Source: Armillaria gallica
Taxonomy: Eukaryota; Basidiomycota; Agaricomycetes; Agaricales; Physalacriaceae
DNA: 64,000 bases
NCBI GenBank assembly: GCA_037576215.1
Contig: JBANDB010000002.1
Span: forward strand, 1,550,001 to 1,614,000
Direction of reading: 5' to 3'
The translations under genes were made by a program, and so were the position numbers. Below the pieces are notes generated by a model. It saw only the letters and a list, made by a program, of their open reading frames with translations, made no database searches and was not told where the DNA came from. Each line of letters opens with the position of its first letter. Position 1 is the stretch's first letter. Below are positions 48,011 to 59,509 of the stretch, one piece after another.

Positions 48011-48520
48011 CTACCCAATGTATGCAGCATTCATTTTCCACTACAGGAGGGCCAGTCAAATTTCAGTTGGCCGTCTGAGTCGCCGAAAAGGACTGGACTC
48101 TCGATGATACTTTCGACATGAACGATGCGCAGATCTTCGAATGCCGGCTAACTTATAGGAGACGAAGAGCTGGGCGACTCGACGCTCTGATTGCTAGTTA
48201 AAAAAGAGATGCGAGTGAAAGTTTCCCTTGAGAACAAGTTTAGCAAGCAGCAGATACAGTGTCTGCCTGTCAGCGACGAGCGTCGACGGCATTCCTCAGT
48301 GACACAAATCCTATCTGTCTCATACTTTCAGCAGCGAATAGCCCTGCATAACAGCAATGTCTTGACGAGGTTCTGTGCCAAAATCGGGATAACGTCGTGG
48401 TCAGAGAAAAGACTGGAATTGTTCCCATAGTAACAGTCCATCTATACAGTGATTGAACAACGAAGAACTATGCATGTGGTAGATTTCATCTCAACCTAAA
48501 CAAATAAACCGCAGCCAGGT

Positions 48521-51500
48521 TCATACTTGCACTTCGTCCCTTTCTCGACGCCGAGGGTACCAAAGATATTGATATATACCACCCAAGAAGCGCCACGCCA
48601 TCGATTCGCGCGGGTGCATCTAGATCACCGGTTATACTAGTTTCTCACTAGAAAGAATAGCAAGTCTGCTCACCGAGTAACGATCCTTCGTATTCTTTGA
48701 ATCAGAAAAGAACCCATCAAGCTCGTCCAGGGTCAAACGGATATTACTCTTCGCTTCATCGATGGCCTCGGGCTTGAGGACTTCGAACCCATGATTCGTC
48801 CGTTTCTGCTGCTTGACGAAAAACTCCCCTCCATCATGCAGTAGATTTCCCAATTTCCGACGGCATTGATCCCAAGAAGGATCTGATGGTCGAAGACTTG
48901 CCAGTGCTCGTATGTCGCTGCAGATGTCTCCCGATGGTTGTCGAGCTGGTATATCTAACATAGTGGGCGTTTCACTGAACGCATTCCACCCGTTGGTGGT
49001 AAAAATGCAACACGCCAAGAAGAGATTCTCGGGCTCGTGAAGATAGTCCAAATGCCGCTGGATATCGATCGATGCGTGCGGTGCTGCAAGCCCAGCGACA
49101 TATCCGTTAATAACACCGACGAGCGATGGACGGAGGGAATGGTTTCCAAAAACATCCAGACATCGCGTCTCGAGGAAAACGTCGTATACAGTTTCCACGC
49201 CATGCCGGAGGCCGAGTCCTAAAATATCGCACATGGTGTCGAAGGGTGAATGCAAAAAGTAATTAGTATCGTATGGTGCGTCGTACTGATTGATCAGAAA
49301 TTCAACCAGTGGCCGTAGAACGGGCCAAAACTTGTACTTTGGGGAGTATCTGGGTAGCTGTAATGACGAAGCACCAACCATCGCTGAATACACTTCCACC
49401 AGAGACATTTGAGGACCCGTCCATTCAGGCCCAAGCTTGAAAACAGGGCTATGAATGACGACGTGTTCTACGAGATCAGAAAGAGCGGTAATCTGTTCAT
49501 CAGGGGGATTGCTAAACGTGACATAGCCCTTAAGGTCGTGCGATGTTATTATGAGGGTGCGTTGCGTGTCGATATCAAAAGAAGACAGGGAGACCCGGTG
49601 GAGTAGATATCGAACGGAAGCCAGCGCCAACGAAAAGGTAGGCGTATTGAACGCTGAAATCATGTTTAACATGTTGGCTGTGAATTCTTCCAGGAAGTAT
49701 TCCCGAACTGCAATTCCAAAGTAAACACATGGTGATGTGCCTTTCAGCCTCTGTATCTCCCAAGAAACGATGTATCTGCACAGATGCATAGGAAAATCAT
49801 CTAGCGAGTCGATGTCAATCGGGGCGAAAGCACCATCATCTTTGGCTATTCGCATGAGCTCAAGCCAAATGACCGGAGGTAGCATCATTGAATCTGAGTG
49901 TGTTACCTGTTGGAAAAATGCGGTGGAAGTCGGTGAATCGGGTGGTTTGTATCTACTCCTCTGAAGCGTAATGTTCGATTGGACAGCGATGGTGAGCCCC
50001 TGGTCATTGTCGGCAGCATCAACGTATGATCGTGATTTGTGTTTGTCAAACGTGTCATTGTACAGGTTTGGGATGAACAGCTCGAAGCGAAGTAGACGCT
50101 CGACTTTGGATTCCGTTCCCGGTGATGGCTCCAAGGAGCCCTCCTCTAGGTAATCCATGGAACCGTGAAGCAGAGTGTCATGAGCTTCACGGATGTGTGT
50201 GGCTTCTCCAAAAACCTTCTTCACTGCAGCCTTTGCTGACAGTGGTAAGCCGCCGATGGAGTGGATCACAATCCCATGTACTGTAGGATTGGACGACGAT
50301 GAGAACAGCCAATGCAACGCTTCCACTGATAGAGTTTCTGACTCTTCTTGCACCACTCCTCTTTCCAAATCATCCAATGAGCTGATCTTCGCTCCCGGCT
50401 CGTCGAGAGTGAAGTCAGGCTGCTGTCCTTCTTTCACGAAGAGTGGACGGACATGTTTAGGGAAGAAGTCCTGCGTAATGTAGTGGTAGGGAAAGTATAC
50501 GAGATCCGACAGAGGCGTGCGGTAGGGGCATTGCGGGTATATAATAGGTAGGAAGATGGTTATCAGATACGTCGTGTATGCCGCCACAGTGCCTACACCA
50601 ATATCCCAGGAAAAGCCGGGTCGAAGTGGTACAAGGAATATGGTCAATCCGATGAAGAAGATACCAAGCGCGAGGTGCATGAGGACAGGGAGAAGTCCAA
50701 CAATGACGAGGACGTGCCACTTCTGGAATCCCCCGTAACGATACTGTCGAACATGGCTTCGCTCTTGAGGCGTTCCTGATGGGAGGGCGAGGTAATGGTG
50801 GAGCCACTGTTTCACGAGTACGGCGACTAGGGCAGTGACCAGACTAAGAGAGAGGCTCGTGAACCATAGCCCGTTCACCCAGACGTCTGTAGTCGCGGGA
50901 GTGAAGTTGGTATATGGATTGAGTGAGGATGCTGGGACGTTGTCGAGAGAGGAACCATTCACGATGGCGCGCTGAATGAGGACCATTTCGAAGAGCAGGG
51001 ATGCCGATACCTGAGCATAATCCGCCTGCAAGCTCTGTGATGTCTGTGATACGAAGGTTGTCACCACCGCTGAGAAAAGACCAGCCTGAAATGTCGTCAG
51101 CGATAAAAATGGTGATAAGAGTTCGACGCTCACAAAAACAAGGAGTACGTCAACACTATCCCTCGATTCCCCGACCATCCTGACATCGTGGTTTGTACTC
51201 TCGTCCAAGTATGTCCTCCATACTCTCGCGTTCGGGGCTGTTTCTTCGTAGATATTATCTTCGGGGTACTTTTCCTCGTAGTTGAACGGGTCATTGCCTA
51301 TAGATAGCCTTTATTAGACACCATTATAATCGCAGGGAGCCGAAGCAAGAGCAGCGATACCTGTCTTTAAACCAGCATCTGGCCTGGACTTCTTCACACC
51401 TCTATCACTCTCGACGCTGGCTTCTTCCTGTGTTCCCGGGCTCAACCATGATTCGGCCCCAATACCATCTGAATTGATGTTTTCCTTGCCAGCCTCCATT

Positions 51501-51640
51501 TCCTTTGGCTTCTCTTCGCTGTTTTGACGCAATTTTGACGCATTGTTCTGCGACGACCCTTCTGGGCAATCCTGTACATCGGAGATGCCTTCAGAAGAGC
51601 GTCTGCTAGATCCTTCGTCGACTCGGTGCTGGTCAGACAT
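48521..51640 (-). CDS. DUF6535 domain-containing membrane protein
   Basis: Agaricomycete-specific family of unknown function. Exons: 51640-51361, 51297-51134, 51085-48674 and probably 48619-48521; phases agree. The first exon is hydrophilic and Ser/Glu-rich. Exon 2 holds the family N-terminal motif (PNARVWRTYLDES, then RDSVDVLLVF). Four membrane helices follow (from AGLFSAVVTTF, GLWFTSLSLSL, WHVLVIVGLLP and YLITIFLP). A cytosolic C-terminal region of more than 550 residues completes it. If the last intron is retained the frame ends at 48632 instead. The long reading frame is intact, so this is likely a working gene. Confidence 0.88.
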
Positions 51641-52561
51641 GACCGGTCCACAGCTGCCTGCTGACACGACGTTACAGATGGAGGTGAAAAAAAGTGGTGG
51701 GAGACCCTGATACGAGCACCTCTTTCTGTTTAGTGCCGTGGCTGAGACTGAATATGAATGTAAGCGCCGGGTGCTGTGATTCTCCATTTTGCAAGGAACG
51801 GCCGGCTGGATAACGCGGTGGATAGAAAGGATAATGCCTGCCGGTTGGGAAGGCTGTGTTTCTTGCAACGCGGTCTCAGCGCTGAGGCCTGAGGCCTGGG
51901 CCCAAGGTTCTTTAGATGGATTGTTCCCACGGTAACGGTCCTTCGTCCGAGACGTCACCACTTCTTCCAGCATCATGTCGAAACAATGCTGTATCCACCA
52001 ACTTGAAGCACGTAGGAAAGGTCCGCATCACTGGTTCAATAGTCTCTCTTTTTGGATGACTTTCGACGCCTCGTTGGGAATGCTCCTAGTGAGTATGTCG
52101 CTTAGTTGGCATTTTACGCTACATATCTGACTACGGTAAACATAGGCGACAAGGAAGGAGAAAAAATCTTGGCGATGTCATTCAAGGTCTATACACAGGC
52201 ATAGGATGAAGAGATTCTAGGATAATTCAGATGCCTAATTTCTCCTTGTGAGCCGTCTTTTCTTTCATCTCTCTGCTTTGCATTGGCTTTCTCTCAATGC
52301 AGCACCAACTCTTTTCTCCGCCAATCTTGCCGTTCAAGCTCATACCCTTCCATCACAATTTTACACTTGCAGCACCATCTCTTCTCGACACCATGGTCTC
52401 CTTCCGACTTCAACTTCCGATTTGACGCCGAGCCAGCTCTACACTCTGCTTCATGCGAAATCGAGCGCGCCCTTCTCCTCCCCAGTCATGCCAGGCTATC
52501 ACTGTGCCACGGCCTTCGATACCCCCGTTGATTCTCGGACCTTCCATTGCGCTCTGCTATT

Positions 52562-53345
52562 TTTATTTTATTTTATTTTAAATTTCCGAGTGTATTGGTT
52601 ACGTAAACGTATAGTCCAATTTTGCTACTTGTACTTTGGTTGCTGCGTATATATGATGTCATCGATTTGGTTCGGCTTAACTAGCCCGTGCGCTGTTGGC
52701 ACAGAATTATCCCTCGCCCTTGATAATTTGGTGCAACTCAGACACTGCCACCTTCTCTTCGGGAAATCCTGACCTCTGCCGAGCATGGCTGCAATCTGTC
52801 TGCCACATTCATTTCTTCACCTAACCCTTCTCATGGCCTAGCCCCTTTTTCCCACCAGACTCCGTCAATCCCAGTCCTTCTCCTAACTCCCTTCCCAGAC
52901 TTGCCTTACTCGGCGAAGATCACCAACACAGTGTGATCAATTAATTTGGGGCGATGTGCCGGGCCGTGGTGTGCTTGGATCACCACTCCATTTTGTTTGC
53001 ACCTGGGTCCCAACCAGGCAGCAGCTTTGCAGCACATGACTCCGTTTCCCAGTCTTATTCAAAAGATCACTGGAAGGGGCTTGAACCAATGCCCAGAATG
53101 GCAAGGAGAGATAAGATTGGGTGTGATTTTAGAGGGGGGTATCCACATGGCTTGATCATGTTTCGAAAGGGCAGCTGGGTTTCACATGATTCAGACATCG
53201 GAAGTGGTAGAACCCGAAAAGTGTCTATAGTGTTACTTTCCAGAGGGTGGGGGGCTCGAACTCGCGAGCGTGAAAATAAAAAATTTCTGTATGGAGCGAG
53301 ATACAACTGAGCAAGCAGAGATGACCACTACACCATCTGCCCCCC
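52562..53345 (-). mobile_element. SINE-like retroposon, 784 bp, with tRNA-like head, A-rich tail and 13-bp TSD
   Basis: GCGCTCTGCTATT occurs at 52549-52561 and again at 53346-53358, a 13-bp target-site duplication. On the minus strand the insert begins with a tRNA-like head holding A-box TGGTGTAGTGGTCATC and B-box GAGTTCGAGCC, and ends with an AAATAAAATAAAATAAAAA tail. Head, tail and long TSD together are the classic SINE layout. SINEs are transcribed by pol III and copied by a LINE's machinery; no LINE is seen here. It differs from the GGTTCGATTCC modules. At 784 bp it is longer than most SINEs, so a composite origin is possible. Confidence 0.82.
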
Positions 53346-53816
53346 GCGCTCTGCTATTAAAAAAAACGACACAATGACTGGTAACATATACCTCAGATGC
53401 CTCAGTCCCATTCATCTGCCTCCACTGCAAGACTGCCCATCAATACTGGACCTCATACTACTTGTTGGGAGCACCGATCCCCTTTGCAGCACCTACCTCA
53501 TTGTTTCATGTCTGAGTCACCGTCCTCTGCCTGCACCGACGTTCTGCAGAAATCGAACTTTTGCTCAAGAACCCAGTACTGGATCTGGGTGGTGGATTGT
53601 TCTTTGATTTCACATCTGGAGGGAAATGGACGTGTTTCTTGGCACATTGGGACAGACTTGCTGAGAGAGGCATCAACTGCATCATTGTTGAGAAAAGAAC
53701 CAACATGTAATATTGATGCGATATAACAAAGTTCACCTAAATGTGCCGGGACAGAGAAGAAAGCAGAAGTGGCCTGGAAATTTCATTCAAAAAAAGCTCA
53801 TCCTGGGATTCAAAGT

Positions 53817-53875
53817 TCGGATATGGGGAATCGAACTCCAGAAGAGGCCTGTGAATAGCCGTTACACCTGTCTGA
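53817..53875 (-). repeat. tRNA-like module F2 (minus strand)
   Basis: Minus strand: TCAGACA/TATCCGA ends, A-box CAGGTGTAACGG, B-box AGTTCGATTCC. It matches A2/C2-type modules with two end-stem changes. Confidence 0.6.
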
Positions 53876-54471
53876 CCCAAGGGTAGTAGGAAACTGATCC
53901 TCGAGTTACGACTGATTTTTTTGCATTCCGCAAGCAGCGTCTTTGCTCCCAAAGCACGAGAGAAGGAACTCGCTGTGCTTGCCATTTCGACAATGGGTAC
54001 CTCTGGATATCGCTTGCTCGGTCACTGCACACCAAGACACCCCGGATCATGCCTAAGAGAGTGACACATGTCCACTCTTCGCAGAGGGAGATAACACCCG
54101 GCGGTAAGTAAAAGGATTGCTCTTTTGCATGATCACACCCAGACCTAGTAAGTACGAAGCAGATAATACAAGTGGCCTGACTAACTCACCTTATTCCTGG
54201 CTTGTATATAAAGAAGAGTTCCTCAATAAGCAGATATCCAGGCATACGCAGTAAAGATTGGCCAGGAAAGTTGGTGAGGCACCCAAAACTACTCTTCCCA
54301 AAAATCGTTTTCTCATGTTAGTATATGTTCTCTTGACGCAGTGAATGGAGATAATGAAATACATACAATATGAGAGATTGATTGCTTGCCGTAAACTTTG
54401 CATGAGTATTACATCTCTTCTGTTGTACCTCGAGAGACAACTTTGTGAGCACAAGGATAGCCCTTTCAAAT

Positions 54472-54536
54472 CATCTGGAGATGGCGTAACAGATGATGTC
54501 GCTACTTTGTGGGGTTCGATTCCCCATTACTGGATG
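54472..54536 (+). repeat. tRNA-like module (54.5 kb)
   Basis: A-box TGGCGTAACAG and a perfect GGGGTTCGATTCCCC T-arm; end pairing is poor. Two weaker relatives follow near 55045-55110 (GGTTCGCTTCTCC) and 55215-55270 (GGTTTGATTCC). Confidence 0.55.
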
Positions 54537-54539
54537 ACA

Positions 54540-56970
54540 GTGATGACAACATGTAGATTATATTTTGCACTCACTGCAGAATTCCATCACTATATTGTCT
54601 CCTGCGCAAAAGTTGGAGGCTCTCGCTTCTGCATCTGCTTATGCAGACCAACTTATCCTACCATTACACTCAAGCCCATCTTTTTGCTGTGCCACCCTCA
54701 CGTTTCCTGGGAGAAATAGGATGTTCTGATGCAGATCTTGGAAGGCGCATAAAGTATTTCCTGCTGTCAGGCTCAAGCCCACCGACTGTTTCACTAATGT
54801 GAAACCATGTGTGGCTCCTTTGTATTTATGCTCTTGTGCTACTATGCAGAACCTCGGAGCATGAGGATAGCATGAGTGCTTAAATCAATTAGTCACATTC
54901 AATGTAAGTATGTGTCTTCCCAATTGTAGAGGGAACAAAAGGGCTGAAAACCTGTGAAATAAGAATTAACTGATGTACCGAAGCTGTGAGAAGATGGTTC
55001 CCTAATGACAGGGAAGTTTACTACGGTCAGTACAAATCATCCTGATGTTGGTCTGGCGCAACAAAATGTTGCTTCGATGTACTGGGGTTCGCTTCTCCAT
55101 CCCGGTTATGCGGTTCACTGGCCCAGAACATTGCTATGTTCCACTCGCCAAGTCCCGACTTCTCAATCCCAAAGTGCACAAAGAACAGTGTCTACTCAGT
55201 TTTTAAATGAATACCATGGTGCAATAGCTGATGCATATGGTGCAATGGGGTTTGATTCCCTAATCCATATTTTCCCAAGATAATGGACAAATCTAGTATT
55301 TTTTTCCTGTAGATGGTTTCCTGCTTGACATCACAACAAAATCCCCCCCTGGAAAATCGAAGAAAGCCAAACATGATGAAGCCAGTATATCCCTTGTAGA
55401 TTCATGCCTGGCACGCTGAGGATATTAGAATGAAGGGTCATCATAGAATTGTGATGGTAGCAGAGGGTGGCGTCAATGTATGCTGGTGATAGACCAAAAG
55501 TAGATGACAAATTCTTATAGTCAGGTTTATTGCCCTCAGCAAGGGACCTCGTTTTCCAGCCAGCATTTGAGGTACGTCCACCAGTGCTCATTATACAAGC
55601 TCTGCTCGGTATGCTAATTTTCTGAGTTTATTGTGCTTCCATGGTCCATCTCTAACATCACAGCGAAACATACCAGCCAATCTGAACTCAAATTCACAGG
55701 CATGAGCATCTGTATTGGATGCTGCAAAGTTCATTTGGGACCTGGTCCCTGGGTTTGGCTTGAAGGATGTACACCAGGAAATACTGGACTAAACCCCCAG
55801 TTTTCCATGTAGACCCATGTAGATGCTGGTGAACGCGTGTACACTGGTGTATTACTGTGTACACCCATTTACATGGATGTACACCTGTGTACATGGTGTT
55901 TCTCCACTGACAAATATCATGGAGACACCCATGTCAAACTAATGTCAAACAAGTGTATACCACACTTGTTTGCACTGGACTACATCTGTCCTCCCATGGT
56001 ATCCAGTGCAGACGTGTGGGGTGTACATCCATGTCAAACTGTCACACCTTGTCGGCATTCGGCTGATCACTTAATCACATGACTTGCCTTTTTGGAATTT
56101 GTTCATTGATGGATTTTCAAGTTTCTTTCTCTGACCATCACTGCGACGAGCTTGATGTGCCTGTTGTTGCTTCTCCTTATTTTGCTCATCTTTGACCTTG
56201 TTCAGGTTGTCCTTCACACCCTTGATCTCGTCGACGCGCTGGTCTCAAATTTGTGGTAAGCGCCGAGTCCAACATGTTGACTTTTTACTGAGATTTTCGT
56301 TCCAGCCATCCGAGCACCGATTTGACAAGTGCAAATGTGTTTCTGATGCCATGGGATATGGTTATCTCGATGTTAGCATGGTAAGAAACTCTTTTGAGAG
56401 GAACACTCATTCCCTCGATCCACACACATCATATCATTATTCGGGGCAAGCAAAAGGCTGTGAGTGGGCCAGCTGTACGTGAACAACTGAATGCTCACAG
56501 TATCCCCCTCTTTCTAGTAGCAATCTCCATCTTGCAGTCCCAATGGAAGCATGAGCAGCATCAATACTACTAGATAGCCTAGGGGAAGAAAAAACTTGCG
56601 AGGGCATCGACTATAAACCTCTGTATGAATCGAATGTATCGAGGCTGCATTCCCGCTCATCCATGCAGCAGTTAACAGCCTGAATAAAAAAGAAAGAGTT
56701 GATTCTTAAATCTCAATGTCAGGTCAGGCGGTGTTTTTCCTCCAAGAATTAATGCGTGAGTTGAGAGTTACAGGGAACATCCATGCATTTGTTCACTCAG
56801 CCACCATTGTGTCAAAACGTAAGTCAGAGGGACAAACTGTGATCATGCAAGGGGAACATGGGGCAAACAAATAAGGAACACGAATAATACAGCAAATGAA
56901 CACAATGGAACCTGGAACACAGTGAGGAAACAGAGAAAAATGTGACACAGCGGTAACACACAAAGAACCT
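54540..56970. other. Repeat relics; GTGTACA-rich palindromic stretch at 55760-56040
   Basis: No supported gene. At 55760-56040 the words GTGTACA, TGTACAC and CCATGT recur in both orientations, giving many small inverted repeats. A possible exon pair near 56200-56380 (donor GTAAGC, second donor GTAAGA) has no partner. Confidence 0.35.
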
Positions 56971-56973
56971 GTT

Positions 56974-57213
56974 GGGGCCGCCAGGATATGAGAAGCCCCA
57001 AACTGAGTAACAATCCCTCATACCTACATTGGATGCCAACGACAGTACATGCCTCGGGGCTCGCCAGGATACAAGGAGCCCAAATGGATAACAATCCCTC
57101 GTACCTGCATCAGATGCCAATGACAGTACACGCCTCAGGGCCTGCTAGGATATGAGGAGCCCAAAAGGGTAACAAAATCCCTTGTACCAGCATCCAGGAC
57201 CGTAACAGGAAGG
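56974..57213 (+). repeat. Three tandem copies of an ~82-bp repeat
   Basis: Units start near 56974, 57056 and 57137. Each contains CCAGGATA or CTAGGATA, then GAGCCC, then TAACAATCCCT and GATGCCAA.GACAGTACA; the third is truncated. Confidence 0.75.
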
Positions 57214-57285
57214 GCACCCTTCAGTTTGACTGAAGCATTGCATGCACATAAAGTCACCCTTCAGTGAAACTGAAGCATTGCACAC
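57207..57285 (+). repeat. Two 7-bp-stem hairpins in a direct repeat
   Basis: CTTCAGTTTGACTGAAG and CTTCAGTGAAACTGAAG, each followed by CATTGCA, lie about 51 bp apart just upstream of the small gene at 57325. Confidence 0.5.
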
Positions 57286-57324
57286 GAATCAAGAAACAAG
57301 AAAGAAAGGCGCCCTTCCAAGAGG

Positions 57325-57875
57325 ATGGGAACATACCTACTATGCTCGGGTTCTTATTTGCGTGCAATATTGGGAGCTGTCAATCTGCTATTCAATGGCT
57401 ACGGCGAAGCATTTCTATCCAAAGATTTCTGTCATCAGTTTAATGAACATTTGGATGTCAAGAACTTTCATCCTCTTACAGAGCTAAGTATGTTGCTTCT
57501 ACATTGTCCTTATTATTTTCTAAAGCAAGTGTCAAAGTCTGGTCCAATATCTGTGATATTATCATCAAGATGGTTGAAGAGGTGATCAAAGAATTAGTGG
57601 ACAAGCACATAGCACCCTTCCTGGATGGCCCCGACCCTTTTTGTATTACCAAAGTGCCATCTATCATTGACTTTCTGGCTGTCCCTCATTACGACACTCT
57701 CATCAAATCTCTCGTCTCGACGACTCTTGCTGAGACCCATCACCCGGAGCCATGTCGTTCTTGTCATCAACGGCCCTTCCATGCTGCATCTGAGCTATTG
57801 AAGCTCACAAACGACAATGAGAATTCCACATGCAAAAGAGAAAAGTGCAGTATGATCAAGAAGGAGGGATATTGA
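57325..57875 (+). CDS. Hypothetical two-exon protein
   Basis: ATG at 57325; an intron at 57488-57525 (GTATGT..CTAAAG, only 38 bp) joins two frames in phase, giving about 170 residues ending at TGA 57875. The protein has an amphipathic, helical middle (VKVWSNICDIIIKMVEEV) and a Cys-rich tail (CRSCHQ, then CKREKC) that could bind zinc. No family recognised. The short intron and repeat-rich surroundings make a transposon-derived origin possible. Confidence 0.4.
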
Positions 57876-58079
57876 TGGAGAAGGCACTCAGAGAAGAGAT
57901 GTGTCTGCTCACATTGTGTTACTTTTATGTGGCGAGAAGAGAAGGGAACAGAAGCCAGTTTAGATCCTATGTCTGTTGATTAACGTCCTGATATCCTTGC
58001 GTATGCAGTGATAAACGAGTGTGGTTCTTATCCTCCCAAAGGTATCATTCTGAGTCCTATGTATATAGGATACTCAGTT

Positions 58080-58480
58080 ATTATGCGAGTTGAACAGCCC
58101 ATGGGAAAATCTATTCGTGGTATCACGGCTTTTGCTAAATTGGCCATCTGAGGCTATCGTGGGAATATTTCTATTCATTGTTGGCTTTCTCAGACTGGCT
58201 TGATAACCATGCTTTGTCGGCTTTGTCGGTTTCCCCTCCTTTCTGTTTACTTGTCATATGATTTGTTTTTTCTGGTGACATTTTGCTGTGACATGACATG
58301 GTTACCATAGTTATTATGCTGTCCTGAGCTGAGCATGGGAAAGAAATCTATTCATGGTATCAAACCTTGCCAGAGTCGCTACCTGAGGACACTGTGGGAA
58401 TTATTTCTATTCGTTCCCCATCTATTCCCAACTCTCTACCTGAGCATGTCATGGGAATTCTTTCTATCTGTCTCCTGTCA
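58080..58480 (+). repeat. Degenerate tandem repeat with GGGAA..TTTCTATTC core
   Basis: Related segments near 58092, 58159, 58334, 58390 and 58446 share GTGGGAATnnTTTCTATTC preceded by CTACCTGAG-like words; spacing is irregular (about 56-175 bp). Confidence 0.45.
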
Positions 58481-59509
58481 ATTCCCCTCTTCTTCCCTCT
58501 GAATCTGATTCTGGTACCGTCTTTTTCTTATCTGGTAAGCATTCTGTACCATTTGATCATTTCTTGACTATTGCTTGCAAGATCAACTTCATCCTTGCAC
58601 CGTTTCTCATGAAATTTGAAAAGTATGACCAAGCATTGTGCTTTGATGATCGCCGAGTATATTGCATCCACGGATATTAGGTCGATTAGGTGACTCTTCA
58701 TGGTGCGTTTGATATAGACTTACTGTTTCTGAACACCGACTGATTGCACACTTCCCTATGACTAGCACATATTCTGACCTTGCACTTACCAATGAGGCTC
58801 AAAGTTAATTCATTTAAGATGCAGCCACGTTTCAGATTCTGACTGTTGAACTAGATTTCACTCCCAGCTCTTTTCTTGGTCTCACAAGCCTCCAAATGTC
58901 CACTAATCAGCCATGGTTCCATGTCCATGTGTGACCTCATATGCAAGGCTTGAAAGCTCAACACAGCACTGTTAGCTGTGATACATGCTTTGTGGACTAG
59001 TATTTTGGTACACAATTTTTTCTCCATTACTCATATCCTGTTTATATTTGGATAGCTTGCTTACTCTGAGTCCAACACTAAGGACCTGTTTTCGGTAGCA
59101 TTGTCAGCAGCCATGCTCCTGAATCTCTTGAGCACACACGCAACATTACCATCTGTTCTGGTAGCCTGGCAACAATATCAAAGTTCTGGTTAGTAAAATT
59201 TGGCCTTGCTAACACTGTTCTTCACTTATGCTCCCATCCTCGCAGATATTGATGTTGATATTCCACACGTGCTGTCAATTCAAGTTGGGGGGTAATGTAT
59301 ATGAGGGGTGTCCATACACCCAGAGCACACGAAGAGAATGCTGCTGTGACTGTTCTATGTATCTGCATTGATATCCTTTGACTTAAGTTGACTGAGCACC
59401 TCCAGAACCTTGCAATGTGTGCTTTCAAGTTCAGATACACTCATGGTAGCTCCTCGAATGTCGGGGTAAGTTTTCCTCTGTTCCATTGGTGTCTTTGTGT
59501 CACTCAGAG

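Larger units (their letters stand above)
51915..54165 (-). repeat. Composite repeat, copy F (inverted), split by a SINE-like insertion
   Basis: Read on the minus strand it repeats copy A in order: body (54120-54000, CTTTTACTTACCGCC and TATCTCCCTCTGCG), a tRNA-like module (53875-53817), the AKK.VHFPP coding fragment (~53640), the NYLRD-like stretch (~53390), then after the inserted element the Lys/Glu-rich segment (52550-52250) and the CCTTCGTCCGA block (51940). It lies just downstream of the DUF6535 gene start. Confidence 0.65.
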
